A stretch of 64,000 nucleotides of DNA from SAR202 cluster bacterium (GTDB lineage: Bacteria > Chloroflexota > Dehalococcoidia > Lucifugimonadales > GCA-2712585). Below the pieces are notes generated by a model, which worked only from the letters and a program-made list of their open reading frames with translations, did not search any database and was not told the DNA's origin. The position numbers and the translations under genes were made by a program. Of the stretch, positions 16,368-25,570 are shown in pieces; the stretch's first letter is position 1, and each line of letters opens with the position of its first letter. The DNA lies in assembly GCA_016872285.1 (NCBI GenBank), contig VGZZ01000002.1:1-64000 (forward strand), in the 5' to 3' direction.

Positions 16368-17669
16368 ATGGGTCCTGGCGCGATGAAGTTACGAGCAAGC
16401 CTGGCGACACTCTCGCGCCGCCAGAAGGCGAAGGCTGGCCCATCGGAAGTCGAAGCGAGGACAAGGCCCAGCCCCGCGGCTGTCCTTTTCATAAATACCA
16501 CTGAATTCTTTGGCCCTGTGATGCAAGTCCACAGCCGGATAATCAAGCGCCTGGACCCGCAGGACTACCGCGTCATAGTGGCGACCAACAGGCGGGGCGA
16601 CTCGCATGACCAGTTCAGGAAAATCGACGGCATCGACATCCGTCTCTACAACCTGGGCGTTTCCTTTAATAGCTACAGCAAAAGTCCCCTGGGAAGAGGC
16701 GCGGCGCTAATCAGCAATCTGGAGTCAATAGGGAATATTCCACGGCTCATAGGCCTTATCTGGAAAGAGAGGGTCAAGGTCATACACAGCGCCTCAGCGC
16801 CCCGGATGGTCCTGCTGGGCGCGGCGCTGGCGCTTTTGACCCCGGCGAAGCTAGTAGTACACGTCCATGAGAAGCCGTCTTCGCTGCGAGGCGTTAAGCG
16901 CGTTCTGGTGAAGTGGGCTTCTCAAAGGGCTAAGGCGGTCATCACGGTCTCCAAGTTCATAGCCAGAGACATGGAGATCCTCGGCGTCGACTCGAAGAAG
17001 ATATGGCCGGTGCTGAACACCGTCGATGCGGAACGGTTTAACCCCCATGCCAGCGGCGAGGCGATACGCCGGGAGTTTGGCGTCAAGCCGGATGAGCTGC
17101 TGGTGGTGGTGGTCGGCAGGATTGTCAAGGAAAAAGGGCAGTGGGACCTCATCGAGGCCATGGCGATGGTAAAGGAGCGATGTCCCAAGGCCAAAGCCCT
17201 GCTGGTGGGCTGGTCGCCGCCAGGGGACGGCTACCTGGAAGAGCTGCGGAGCTATCGCGACACTCTTGGTCTGGCCGACACCGTTATATTTGGAAAGCCG
17301 AGGACGGATATTCCGGAGGTGACGGCGGCGGCGGACGTAGTGGCGGTGCCATCTACCAAGTCCGACCCGTGCCCGCTGGTGGTCCTGGAGGCTATGGCTA
17401 GCGGAAAGCCGGTGGTGGGCACCATCACCGGCGGCATACCCGAGATGCTGGTGGAAGGGACCGGGCTTCTGGCGCCGCCCAGGGAGCCTGCCGCGCTGGC
17501 CGGGGCCCTTATCACACTGTTGTCCGACGCATCGCTGCGTCGAAGGCTGGGGGAGGCGGCGCGGCGGCGGGTGGAGCGGGACTTTTACGAAGGGCGGCTG
17601 GCGGAGCAGGTGTCGGAGGTCTACCGCGCGGTGGTTGGGAGCGAGGCAAGACAAGCCGTCGTGAAGTAG
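16368..17669 (+). CDS. Glycosyltransferase family 4
   Basis: A protein of about 433 residues with the GT-B fold of family 4. The C-terminal donor domain is clear: VVVVGRIVKEKGQWDLIEAM, then a DPCPLVVLEAMASGKPVVG segment in place of the usual E-x7-E motif (Asp replaces the first Glu), and GGIPEMLVEG. The N-terminal acceptor domain has VHVHEKPSSLRG and an AKAVITVSKFIARDM segment. It probably adds a sugar to a lipid or polysaccharide at the inner membrane face. The first about 35 residues are basic and low-complexity. No good ribosome site precedes ATG 16368 or ATG 16383, so the start is uncertain. Confidence 0.85.
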   Translation: MGPGAMKLRASLATLSRRQKAKAGPSEVEARTRPSPAAVLFINTTEFFGPVMQVHSRIIKRLDPQDYRVIVATNRRGDSHDQFRKIDGIDIRLYNLGVSFNSYSKSPLGRGAALISNLESIGNIPRLIGLIWKERVKVIHSASAPRMVLLGAALALLTPAKLVVHVHEKPSSLRGVKRVLVKWASQRAKAVITVSKFIARDMEILGVDSKKIWPVLNTVDAERFNPHASGEAIRREFGVKPDELLVVVVGRIVKEKGQWDLIEAMAMVKERCPKAKALLVGWSPPGDGYLEELRSYRDTLGLADTVIFGKPRTDIPEVTAAADVVAVPSTKSDPCPLVVLEAMASGKPVVGTITGGIPEMLVEGTGLLAPPREPAALAGALITLLSDASLRRRLGEAARRRVERDFYEGRLAEQVSEVYRAVVGSEARQAVVK

Positions 17670-17878
17670 CCGGTCCCCCAGGCAGCTGAGTCAACAGGCG
17701 CCATTTAGCTGCGACAGCGCGCGCCGCCGCGTTTCCGTGATTCGGCACCCACGTTGACCCTGAAAACAAGCCCACGTATAATCCCGCCAAACTCGACTTG
17801 TGCAGTGGCTTCAGGATTTACTCTCCAAAACCGTTGCGCTAGTTAAACTTGCATATTGCCTGCGAGGTTCAACGTCCC

Positions 17879-18097
17879 ATGATGGACCCGAAGAAGATAG
17901 GGATATATCTGAACAAGAAGGACGGGAAGCTGCTGAGGATAACCTCGCCCTACTACATCCCCAAGGGCTCGGACTGGACCATGGTGAGTAGCGACCCCAA
18001 CGAAACGCTGGTCTCCTTAAGGAAGATTATTAAGAAGAAAAAGCTCCTAAAAGAACCCGAGAAGGCCGCCTGGGGAAGGCTGCCGCTGGAAAAGTAG
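17879..18097 (+). CDS. Hypothetical small basic protein, 72 aa
   Basis: I do not recognise this gene. It encodes a lysine-rich small protein (KKDGKLLRI, then a basic KKKKLLKEPEKAAW helix). GAGG lies 11 bases before ATG 17879. It is 39 bp before the first double-hotdog gene and may be the first gene of that operon. The preceding gap (17670-17878) holds no recognisable gene. Confidence 0.5.
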   Translation: MMDPKKIGIYLNKKDGKLLRITSPYYIPKGSDWTMVSSDPNETLVSLRKIIKKKKLLKEPEKAAWGRLPLEK

Positions 18098-18136
18098 CCG
18101 CAAGATTTCAAGCCACAGAAAGTTGGAGGAGTACCA

Positions 18137-19312
18137 ATGACCGACCGAATCGAGGAATTTATTCGAGACTCCCAGGCCTACATAGGCAAAGAGGCCGAGG
18201 ATGTCCCGCCCGGCGCTGAGCTGGCCGACTGGCTGACCATCCGCCGCTTCTGCGCCGCTCTGGGAGACCAGAACCCGCTATACAAAGACCCCGCCCACGG
18301 CGTCGGCTCCAAGTACCACGCCATGATAGCGCCACAGACCTTCGTGGCGGCCATACGCACGCCGACGGCGGGGGCGGCTTACGTCCACAAAGACTACGGC
18401 GTCGCGACGTTCCTGACCTCGGCGTCTATGGAGCTGGTGGACGTGGTCCGGTCGGGAGACAGGTTCAACAGCAGCCTAAAGGTGACGGGTGTGAAGGACG
18501 GGCCGGGGTGGAAGGACCGCGGTACGGCGCAGGTGAGGTCGAGCGCGGAGTACCGCAACTCCTATGGCGGGCTTATCGGCACCTCGACGGGCACAGTGGA
18601 CGTGATACCCTTCGAGCGCGGCCGGGAGTTCTTCGATGAGCGGGATATATACAGCTATTCAGATGACGAGATCAAGGCGATAAAGAAGGGCATCGAAAGC
18701 GAGCCTCCGCCTCGCGGTAGGCACGTCCGGTATTGGAACGACGTGAAGGTGGGCGAGCGGCTGCCGGTGCTGGTGAAGGGGCCAATGAGCCTGCAGGACA
18801 TGATGGCCTGGAGCGTGGCCGAGCAGAAGGTACTGGCCCTGGGCACGCCTATATACCAGGCCCTGAAAAAGATGCCGGGCCGTGTGCGCGTCAACCCCAC
18901 CACCAACTGGCCCTACTGGGACGCCGACCAGGAGTTTGAGGACATACTGTCTTGCCAGGACCTGGGGTTCAAGGCGCCGGCGGGGCGCGGTATGCAGCGG
19001 GTGTGCCTGGCGGGCCACCTGGCGACGCAGTGGATGGGTGACGACGGCTTCCTGCGGTCGTTGGAGGCCGAGATGCCGCGCCACTGGCTCTACGGCGACA
19101 CTATGTGGCTCACCGGCGATATCATCGACAAGTACAAAGAGAAGGTAGGCAAGGAGTTGTATCACGCGGCGGTGGTGCGGGTCACCGGCCACAACCAGCT
19201 TAAGGAAACTATCCTGCGAGGACGAGCCGTGGTGTACTTGCCCAACCCGGGGTACCCAGTGGAACTACCCATACCCCATGAGGATTGGGCGCCGTACTAC
19301 GAAGGACGTTAA
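18137..19312 (+). CDS. Double-hotdog MaoC-like dehydratase/hydratase, first copy
   Basis: A 391-residue protein with two hotdog domains. The N-terminal one is the MaoC_dehydrat_N/FAS1-like type with GDQNPLYKDP, where the canonical hydratase motif GDxNPLH has Tyr in place of His. The C-terminal domain (about residues 195-391) begins with RYWNDVKVGERLP and has RVCLAGHLATQWMGDDG. Such proteins hydrate enoyl-CoA or act as halves of heteromeric hydratases. AGGAG lies before the ATG. It is followed by a related protein at 19356-20711 and by CoA-transferases, so a CoA-thioester substrate is likely. Confidence 0.75.
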   Translation: MTDRIEEFIRDSQAYIGKEAEDVPPGAELADWLTIRRFCAALGDQNPLYKDPAHGVGSKYHAMIAPQTFVAAIRTPTAGAAYVHKDYGVATFLTSASMELVDVVRSGDRFNSSLKVTGVKDGPGWKDRGTAQVRSSAEYRNSYGGLIGTSTGTVDVIPFERGREFFDERDIYSYSDDEIKAIKKGIESEPPPRGRHVRYWNDVKVGERLPVLVKGPMSLQDMMAWSVAEQKVLALGTPIYQALKKMPGRVRVNPTTNWPYWDADQEFEDILSCQDLGFKAPAGRGMQRVCLAGHLATQWMGDDGFLRSLEAEMPRHWLYGDTMWLTGDIIDKYKEKVGKELYHAAVVRVTGHNQLKETILRGRAVVYLPNPGYPVELPIPHEDWAPYYEGR

Positions 19313-19355
19313 ACGTTATTAGCGGTTATTTGTTAGACCTTTAAGGAGGCCAATC

Positions 19356-20711
19356 TTGGCTAAAGCAGCGCACGAGCAGAATTTTGAAGAAGCCATTCAA
19401 GAGTACCTGGAGAAGTCCAGGGCAATGATCGGCAAAGAGGTCATGGAGAACCTGCCGCCGGAGCCGCCCGCGCCCTTTGACCAGAAGGGACCGCCCTTCG
19501 AGGCGGCGCTGCGCATGGACTCGCGGACTATTCGCAACTACGCCCTGACCATCGGTGACGACAACCCTCTGTACACCGATCCCGATTACGGCAAGAAGAC
19601 CAAGTACGGCAGCCAGATAGCGCCCGGGCCTATCCTATCTCTGGTGCGATACCCTTCCGCCCACGGCGCCAAGCGGCCCGAGGGCTATCCCATGGCTAAC
19701 TTCATATCGGGCACGGCCTGGGAGTTCTACGACGCGATCAGAGTCGGGTCCAAATTCCGCTCGTCAAAAGTCACTAAAGAGGTGTTGGAGCGCAAGGGCG
19801 GCCAGGGCACCCTCATATTCCTCATTTCCGAGTGCTACTACACCGACTTCCACGGCGACATCCCTGCCAAGTGCTACGGCACGCAGATTATGGTGCCCAG
19901 GCCCGAGATGGGCGCCACCCGCGCCATGCCTAAGACCAAGCTGGGCCAGAGCATGATGTACAGCCGTCCGGCGTCCAAGTATTCGCGGGAGCAGATTGAA
20001 GACCTGGTGAAGAAAATTGAAGGGTTCAAGCGGCGCGGGCCGGAGCCTCTATACTGGGAAGACGTGCAGGTGGGCGATAAGGTGGGGCCGTTTGTGCTGC
20101 CGCCGTGGTCGCTGCAAGACCAGGTGTCGCGGCACTTCATGGACTACTGCTGCCGCGCGCCGGAGAACCTCCCCGGCGACAACTACGCCTTCGAGCCTTT
20201 CTACCACTTCGCGCTGAAAAAGACGGAATGGGTGCGCGAGCATCCCATCACCCGATGGCCCCACGAGCCGGGGTCGGAGCACGAGGACGCGCTGCTGGCG
20301 ATATATCGAGGCCAACCCGGCCCCTTCGACTTCGGCGTGCAGCGGGTGCAAATACCGCAGCGTCTTATGAGCGACTGGGCGGGCGACGAGGGGTTTATTC
20401 GCCGCATGTACATCGCCATGCGACGCCCCGTCTTCTACGCCGACGCCACGATTTACGAAGGCGAGGTGGTGAAGAAATTTACGGAGGTCCAGGAGGGTAA
20501 GGCGGAGCCAGGCGGGGTGCCCGGCAAGGCCACGTACCACGCGGTCGGTATCAAGATTAACGGCACTAACCAGGTGGGCGAGCCACAGGCCCCCGGCACG
20601 GCGACGGTGTACCTGCCGTCGCGCGAGCACGGGCCGGTGCAGTTGCCTATACCCCACGCGGCCAGAACGCCTTTTGTGCCTTACGACACGTATAGGCAGG
20701 ACTGGTATTAA
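19356..20711 (+). CDS. Double-hotdog MaoC-like dehydratase/hydratase, second copy
   Basis: A 451-residue relative of the upstream gene with the same design. The N-terminal domain has GDDNPLYTDPDYGKKTKYG followed by QIAPGPI. The C-terminal half starts at LYWEDVQVGDKVGPFVLP and ends with NQVGEPQAPGTATVYLPSRE. It is 60 residues longer than the first copy, so the two are not recent duplicates. A TTG start at 19356 has AAGGAGG upstream. The adjacent pair suggests a heteromeric hydratase, as in ChsH1/ChsH2-type systems. Confidence 0.75.
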   Translation: MAKAAHEQNFEEAIQEYLEKSRAMIGKEVMENLPPEPPAPFDQKGPPFEAALRMDSRTIRNYALTIGDDNPLYTDPDYGKKTKYGSQIAPGPILSLVRYPSAHGAKRPEGYPMANFISGTAWEFYDAIRVGSKFRSSKVTKEVLERKGGQGTLIFLISECYYTDFHGDIPAKCYGTQIMVPRPEMGATRAMPKTKLGQSMMYSRPASKYSREQIEDLVKKIEGFKRRGPEPLYWEDVQVGDKVGPFVLPPWSLQDQVSRHFMDYCCRAPENLPGDNYAFEPFYHFALKKTEWVREHPITRWPHEPGSEHEDALLAIYRGQPGPFDFGVQRVQIPQRLMSDWAGDEGFIRRMYIAMRRPVFYADATIYEGEVVKKFTEVQEGKAEPGGVPGKATYHAVGIKINGTNQVGEPQAPGTATVYLPSREHGPVQLPIPHAARTPFVPYDTYRQDWY

Positions 20712-20748
20712 TCTAACCCCATACACAGTAGGAAGGCAGGAGTAGTCG

Positions 20749-21708
20749 ATGGCCCTGTTGCTAGGCGATAAGGAAGTAACGCAGGTTATGTCCATGAAGG
20801 ACTGCGTGGGCGTCATGGACGATGCCTTCAAGCAGGCCGGAAACGGCCAGACTTGGAACCGCCCCCGCTCTCGAATACGCATGCCGCGAGGTTTCCACCA
20901 TCTGATGGCGGCAGCGGTGCTTGGCAGTAAGGTCTTTGGCCTCAAGACCTACACCAGCTTCCGCGCTGGCGTGCGATTCATGATCGTGCTGTACGACAGC
21001 GAGACGGGCGATCTGCTTGCGCTGGTACAGGGCTCACAGTGCTCGTTGATGCGGACGGGTGCTGTGACGGGCGTCGCGACCAAGTATATGGCCCGTCAGA
21101 ACGCCTCGACGGTGGGGATCATCGGCACGGGGTTTCAGGGCCGGGGGCAGTTGGAGGGTGTGTGCGCCGTGCGGAATGTGAAGTCCGTTAAAGCTTTTGA
21201 CGCTGTGCCGGAGTCGCTGAACAAGTTCTGTGGGGATATGAGCAAGAAGCTGGGTATCGAGGTCAAGCCGGCCGCCAGCGCCCAGGATTGTGTCAAGGGA
21301 GTGGACATGGTCATCACCATGACTACGTCTCGAGAGCCGGTGCTGCTGGGAGACTGGCTCGAGGCTGGGCAGCACGTCAATGCCGCCGGCAGCAACCACT
21401 GGATTCGCCGCGAGGTGGACGATAACGTCATCAAACGCTCGAACATCGTTGTGGTGGACAGTCTGGAGGACGCCAAAGTGGAGGCGGGGGACCTGCTGTA
21501 CCCCATCGAGCGCGGAGTGATTCGATGGGACCAGATCCACGAGCTGGCGTCGGTGGCGGTAGGTAGGGTCCATGGCCGCGACAACGACCAGCAGATAACG
21601 CTTTTCGAGTCCCAGGGCGTCGCTATAAGCGATGTGGCGGCGGCTGCGTATGTTTACAAGAAGGCCAAGGAGCAGGGACTGGGGACGGAGATAAAGCTGG
21701 AACTGTAG
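20749..21708 (+). CDS. Ornithine cyclodeaminase/mu-crystallin family protein
   Basis: A 319-residue NAD(P)-dependent enzyme. Family blocks are GLKTYTSFRAG near residue 65, SLMRTGAVTGVATKYMAR near 100, and the Rossmann motif VGIIGTGFQGRGQL. Members include ornithine cyclodeaminase, alanine dehydrogenase and ketimine reductases. Its place between hotdog and CoA-transferase genes suggests an amino-acid-like or imine intermediate in the same pathway, but that is inference. AGGAG lies before the ATG. Confidence 0.85.
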   Translation: MALLLGDKEVTQVMSMKDCVGVMDDAFKQAGNGQTWNRPRSRIRMPRGFHHLMAAAVLGSKVFGLKTYTSFRAGVRFMIVLYDSETGDLLALVQGSQCSLMRTGAVTGVATKYMARQNASTVGIIGTGFQGRGQLEGVCAVRNVKSVKAFDAVPESLNKFCGDMSKKLGIEVKPAASAQDCVKGVDMVITMTTSREPVLLGDWLEAGQHVNAAGSNHWIRREVDDNVIKRSNIVVVDSLEDAKVEAGDLLYPIERGVIRWDQIHELASVAVGRVHGRDNDQQITLFESQGVAISDVAAAAYVYKKAKEQGLGTEIKLEL

Positions 21709-21738
21709 GGGAAGGGACAATAAGAAACGAGGCGACGC

Positions 21739-23094
21739 TTGAAAGGGAATGGACAGCAGGGGCCTCTGGCAGGCCTTCGGATAATCGATTCCAACACCAT
21801 GGTCGCCATGCCGACGGGGATGCACATCCTGGCGGACATGGGGGCCGAGGTGGTGAAGGTGGACAGCCACACCGTCTTCCGCACCGAGGAGGCCCGGGTT
21901 ATCTACGCTGACAACGATCCCGGCGACCAGCCGTGGAACCGCGAAGGCTCCTTCAACACGCTGCAGCGCAGCAAGCTGGGCGTCACCTTGAATCTTAAGA
22001 CTCCCCAGGGCATCGAGTTATTTAAAGAGTTGGTGGCTATCAGCGACGTGCTGGTGGAGAACAACCGGGCCGGCACTATGGAGCGGCTGGGCCTGGGCTA
22101 TGATGAGATGAAGAAGATCAGACCGGACTTAATTTATGTCTCCAACACTGGTTTCGGGCACACTGGCCCGTGGCGTCGCTACGCCGGCATCGGACGCATG
22201 TTTGAACTGACCTGCGGCCTCAGCCAGTTTACAGGTTACACCGACGAAGGGCCTCGCCGAGTCGGCAAAGCCTTCTTCGACCTGCACGTTGGCTGGATGG
22301 TGGTCTTCGCGATTATGTCGGCGTTGCACCATCGCCAGAAAACCGGACGGGGCCAGTGGATTGACTTCGCGATGTACCAGGTAGGCGTGTCTACCATGGG
22401 CGACGCAGTCCTGGACTTCATCGCCAACGGCCGCAACGGCAAGACCATGGGCAATCGACACCCCTCTATAGCCCCCCATGGCGTCTACCCTTGCAAGGGC
22501 GACGACAAGTGGGTCGCCATATCCTGCGAGAACGACCAGCAGTGGGAGTCGCTGGTGACGGCCATGGGGAGCCCGTCGTGGGCGACGGATGAAAAGTTCA
22601 GTGACAGCCTGGCACGATGGAAAAACCAGGACGAGCTGGACAAGAACATTAGCCAGTGGACGCGGCACTTCGAGAATCTGAAGCTGACGCACATGCTCCA
22701 AGGCGTCGGGCTGCCAGCCATGGCGGTGATGAACAGCCGCGAACTGCTTACCGACGAACACATGAAGGCGCGGGGGTTCTATGAGAAGGTGGAGCACCCC
22801 GCCGAGACCAAGATCGGCACCAAGCTCTACTTCGGCAGGCCGTGGAAGATGTCCAAGACGCCATCGTTTATTCGCCGCCCTGCGCCCAATCTGGGCGAGC
22901 ATAACGAGGAGATTATCGGCGATTTGCTGGGCCGGAGCAGGCAGGAGATGGAGAGGTTATACGAGCTCGGGGTGTGCGGCACTGTGCCGGACATCAAGCC
23001 CACGTATAAGCCGCCTAGCTACGACCAGCAGATGCAGGAAGGCACCCTGACCGCCATCGACACCGACTATCGAAAAATCCTGGGGTTGGAGTAA
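21739..23094 (+). CDS. Family III CoA-transferase, subunit lacking the catalytic Asp
   Basis: A 451-residue CaiB/BaiF-type protein. The N-terminal GLRIIDSNTMVAMPTGMHI and LADMGAEVVKVDS, plus SKLGVTLNLKTPQG, fit the family. The Asp that forms the acyl anhydride lies in the GxxDxxxxAxSG segment; here the segment is AGIGRMFELTCG and position 152 is Gly. The frame is intact and the rest is well preserved, so this looks like the non-catalytic partner of the next gene, as in two-subunit BbsEF. The start is TTG 21739, after a weak GAGG. Confidence 0.85.
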   Translation: MKGNGQQGPLAGLRIIDSNTMVAMPTGMHILADMGAEVVKVDSHTVFRTEEARVIYADNDPGDQPWNREGSFNTLQRSKLGVTLNLKTPQGIELFKELVAISDVLVENNRAGTMERLGLGYDEMKKIRPDLIYVSNTGFGHTGPWRRYAGIGRMFELTCGLSQFTGYTDEGPRRVGKAFFDLHVGWMVVFAIMSALHHRQKTGRGQWIDFAMYQVGVSTMGDAVLDFIANGRNGKTMGNRHPSIAPHGVYPCKGDDKWVAISCENDQQWESLVTAMGSPSWATDEKFSDSLARWKNQDELDKNISQWTRHFENLKLTHMLQGVGLPAMAVMNSRELLTDEHMKARGFYEKVEHPAETKIGTKLYFGRPWKMSKTPSFIRRPAPNLGEHNEEIIGDLLGRSRQEMERLYELGVCGTVPDIKPTYKPPSYDQQMQEGTLTAIDTDYRKILGLE

Positions 23095-23095
23095 T

Positions 23096-24322
23096 ATGCC
23101 TGGCTTAGCTTTAGACCACTTCAACGTCCTGGACCTGAGCGGCAACATCGCCGGGCCTTTCTGCGCCAAGCTGCTGGCGGACTACGGAGCCGAGGTTATA
23201 AAAATCGAGCCACCGGGCCACGGCGACCCGGCCCGCAGCGCCGGCCCCTTCTTTAAGGACGACCCACACCCTGAAAAGAGCCTTCTCTACTTCTACCTCA
23301 ACTGCAACAAACGCGGCGTGACGCTGAACCTGGAAAACTCGTCAGGGCGGAAGATATTCCTAGAGTTGGTGAAGAAGGCGGACGTGCTCATCGAGAGCTT
23401 CCTTCCTGGATACATGGCAAAGCTGGGCCTCGGTTACGAAGACCTGGAGAAAATTAATCCGGGGCTGGTAGTGCTTTCCATCACGCACTTTGGGCAGGAC
23501 GGACCGTATAAAGACTACGCAGGCAACGACCTGGCCTACTACGCCATGAGCGGGATGATGCTGACCAGCGGGGCCTATGCCCGCGAGCCCCTGAAGCACG
23601 GCCACCCCCAGAGCTACTACATGGGCGGCATCATCGGCTCCTACACCGTGTCCGCGGCGCTGTTCTCGCGATACATGACAGGCGAGGGCCAGCACATCGA
23701 CCTGTCGCTGGCCGAGTGCGTGGCGGCCCACAACTACGACAGCGCAACCAGATACGTTTACAGCGGTACTATCGAGCGCCGCGCGCCCAAGGTGGAAGCC
23801 TTTTCGACCAAGGGCATCCAATACGAAGGCATAGTGCCAACTAAGGACGGGTATATATCGCCCACTATGCAGAAGGGACGGCCTACCGCGCCTTTTAAGG
23901 AGTACGCCACCCTGCTGGGCCATCCGGAGCTTGAGAACCCCAAATATGACACGCGGCAGAAGGTGCTGGACAATCGAGAAGAGGTGGACGACCTGCTGCT
24001 CCCTATCATCAAGAACGAATGGAAGAAGTTCGACTATTACAACACGTTCATGGAGGAGGGGTTTGTGGCGGGGGTAGTGCAGACCAGCGAAGACCTGGTG
24101 AACTGCCCGCAGCTAGACGAGCGCGGCTACTTCATCGGGGTGGAGCACCCGGTCATCGGCAAGATTAAGTATCCGGGGGAGATGTTCCGCCTGCCGGACA
24201 GCCCCTGGAGCCTTCGGAGGCCCGCCCCGCTGCTGGGCCAGCACAATCGAGAGGTGTATTGCAGGGAGCTTAAGTACTCCAAAGACGACCTGGTGCTGCT
24301 GCGGCAGCAGGGGGCGATTTAG
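23096..24322 (+). CDS. Family III CoA-transferase, catalytic type
   Basis: A 408-residue CaiB/BaiF CoA-transferase. It keeps the catalytic aspartate at Asp145 in AGNDLAYYAMSG, together with LADYGAEVIKIEPPGHGDPAR near the N-terminus, NKRGVTLNLEN, and RRPAPLLGQHNREV near the end. It moves CoA between acids and so activates the pathway substrate. The ATG lies one base after the stop of the Asp-lacking gene, so translation is coupled. A 1:1 complex is plausible. Confidence 0.9.
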   Translation: MPGLALDHFNVLDLSGNIAGPFCAKLLADYGAEVIKIEPPGHGDPARSAGPFFKDDPHPEKSLLYFYLNCNKRGVTLNLENSSGRKIFLELVKKADVLIESFLPGYMAKLGLGYEDLEKINPGLVVLSITHFGQDGPYKDYAGNDLAYYAMSGMMLTSGAYAREPLKHGHPQSYYMGGIIGSYTVSAALFSRYMTGEGQHIDLSLAECVAAHNYDSATRYVYSGTIERRAPKVEAFSTKGIQYEGIVPTKDGYISPTMQKGRPTAPFKEYATLLGHPELENPKYDTRQKVLDNREEVDDLLLPIIKNEWKKFDYYNTFMEEGFVAGVVQTSEDLVNCPQLDERGYFIGVEHPVIGKIKYPGEMFRLPDSPWSLRRPAPLLGQHNREVYCRELKYSKDDLVLLRQQGAI

Positions 24323-24396
24323 CAATCTACTGAAGTCGTTCTTCCAAGGTTGTAACCGCAAATTTGCATATTTCATCCCGTCATGGGAGGTTGCTT

Positions 24397-24827
24397 GTGG
24401 ATGAAAGCACCAAGAAATCAATAACCCTGGGTAGAACGATTTACAGCTTTTTCCTTCTTGCCATCGTCGCATATCTATCGGTATTTCTGTGGCTGGAGCG
24501 CATTGGGTATGAGTACATTATCGATGATCAACCTGATTTGCTCCGTTTAACAACTATTGCCCTGGCCGTAATTGGCGTTATAAACCTCATTCAACCTTAC
24601 TTCACCTTTAAAAGAATGATACTCCGTGGAGAACCAAACAATAACAAGCCTACTGTCCCCTTCCGTTAGCCTTCCTGATTCGTGCCAGTTTCTGCCAGAG
24701 TGTTGCTGTCTATGGTCTAATCTTAGGCGTCTTAGGGGCAAAATGGTATGTGGTGTTGCCATTTCTCCTGACGTCAACCATCGCTCTCGTTTTGACCTTC
24801 CCGAATGAACGACAGTTAGAGAATTAG
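24397..24827 (+). pseudogene. Small membrane protein, frameshifted
   Basis: A broken gene for a protein of about 143 residues with four hydrophobic helices. The first frame starts at GTG 24397 (GGGAGG six bases upstream) and gives two helices (FFLLAIVAYLSVFLWL; TTIALAVIGVINLIQPYF) before a stop near 24669. From about 24665 another frame continues with LAFLIRASFCQSVAVYGLI and a last helix, ending at 24827, just before the ribosome site of the next gene. One added T (CGTTTAG) would join PFR to LAFL. The region is AT-rich. Function is unknown. Confidence 0.65.
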
Positions 24828-24836
24828 GAGGCAGAT

Positions 24837-25556
24837 ATGACAGTCCGATGGGACAACGCCAGCGTCGGCGGCAACGCCATGCGCGTTTACGCCGCCGTCC
24901 CCTCCAGCGACGGCCCGCACCCGGCGGTGGTGGTCATCCATCACGGCGCGGGCGTCGATGGGTTTACCCAGGATGTTGTCAATCGGCTGTGGCGGGAGGG
25001 TTACGCCGCCGTGGCGCCGGACCTGTTCCATCGCCAGCCCGAGAGGCTGCCCGAGGGCAAGCGCCGCATCGATTTGTTGAAGGACAGTGAGATTATTGCT
25101 GACGTGAACGCCACAGTGTCGTATTTAAGGAACGCGGGCGCAGGTAAGGTAGGGATTGTAGGGTTCTGCATGGGCGGACGGGTGGTGTATCTGGCAGCGG
25201 GAGCCAGTAAGGATTTCAGCGCCGGGGCGTGCTTCTACGGCGGCAACATTTTCAAGCCCTGGGGCGGCGATGGCCCCACCCCCTTCGATCGCACCAAGAG
25301 CGTCGCGTGCCCCATCATCGGCTTCTTTGGCAAAGACGATCCCAACCCCACCCCCGCAGACGTGGATAAGATAAGTAAAGAGCTGACTAAACACGGCAAG
25401 GAGCACAGGTTCTATTCGTACACCGGTGCCGGCCACGCCTTCCAGAACTTCCTGGCGGACAGCTACCGAGAGCGGGCTGCCAAGGACTCGTGGGGTAAGA
25501 TGCTGCGGTTTTTCGAGGAGAAGCTGAAGGCGAGGGAGATGGCGGGGGTAAGGTAG
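24837..25556 (+). CDS. Dienelactone hydrolase family protein
   Basis: A 239-residue alpha/beta hydrolase. The nucleophile is Cys111 in GFCMGGR, the acid is probably Asp167 or Asp168 (FGKDD), and the base is His200 (GAGHAF), the Cys-Asp-His triad of dienelactone hydrolases. These cleave dienelactones and related esters. AGGAGG precedes the ATG. It follows the CoA-transferase region on the same strand. Confidence 0.9.
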   Translation: MTVRWDNASVGGNAMRVYAAVPSSDGPHPAVVVIHHGAGVDGFTQDVVNRLWREGYAAVAPDLFHRQPERLPEGKRRIDLLKDSEIIADVNATVSYLRNAGAGKVGIVGFCMGGRVVYLAAGASKDFSAGACFYGGNIFKPWGGDGPTPFDRTKSVACPIIGFFGKDDPNPTPADVDKISKELTKHGKEHRFYSYTGAGHAFQNFLADSYRERAAKDSWGKMLRFFEEKLKAREMAGVR

Positions 25557-25570
25557 ACTAGCTAGTTAGC

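Noticed and set aside
21739-23094. First CoA-transferase as a pseudogene because the Asp is missing
   Set aside because: The frame is full length and all other blocks are kept; a non-catalytic subunit is more likely.
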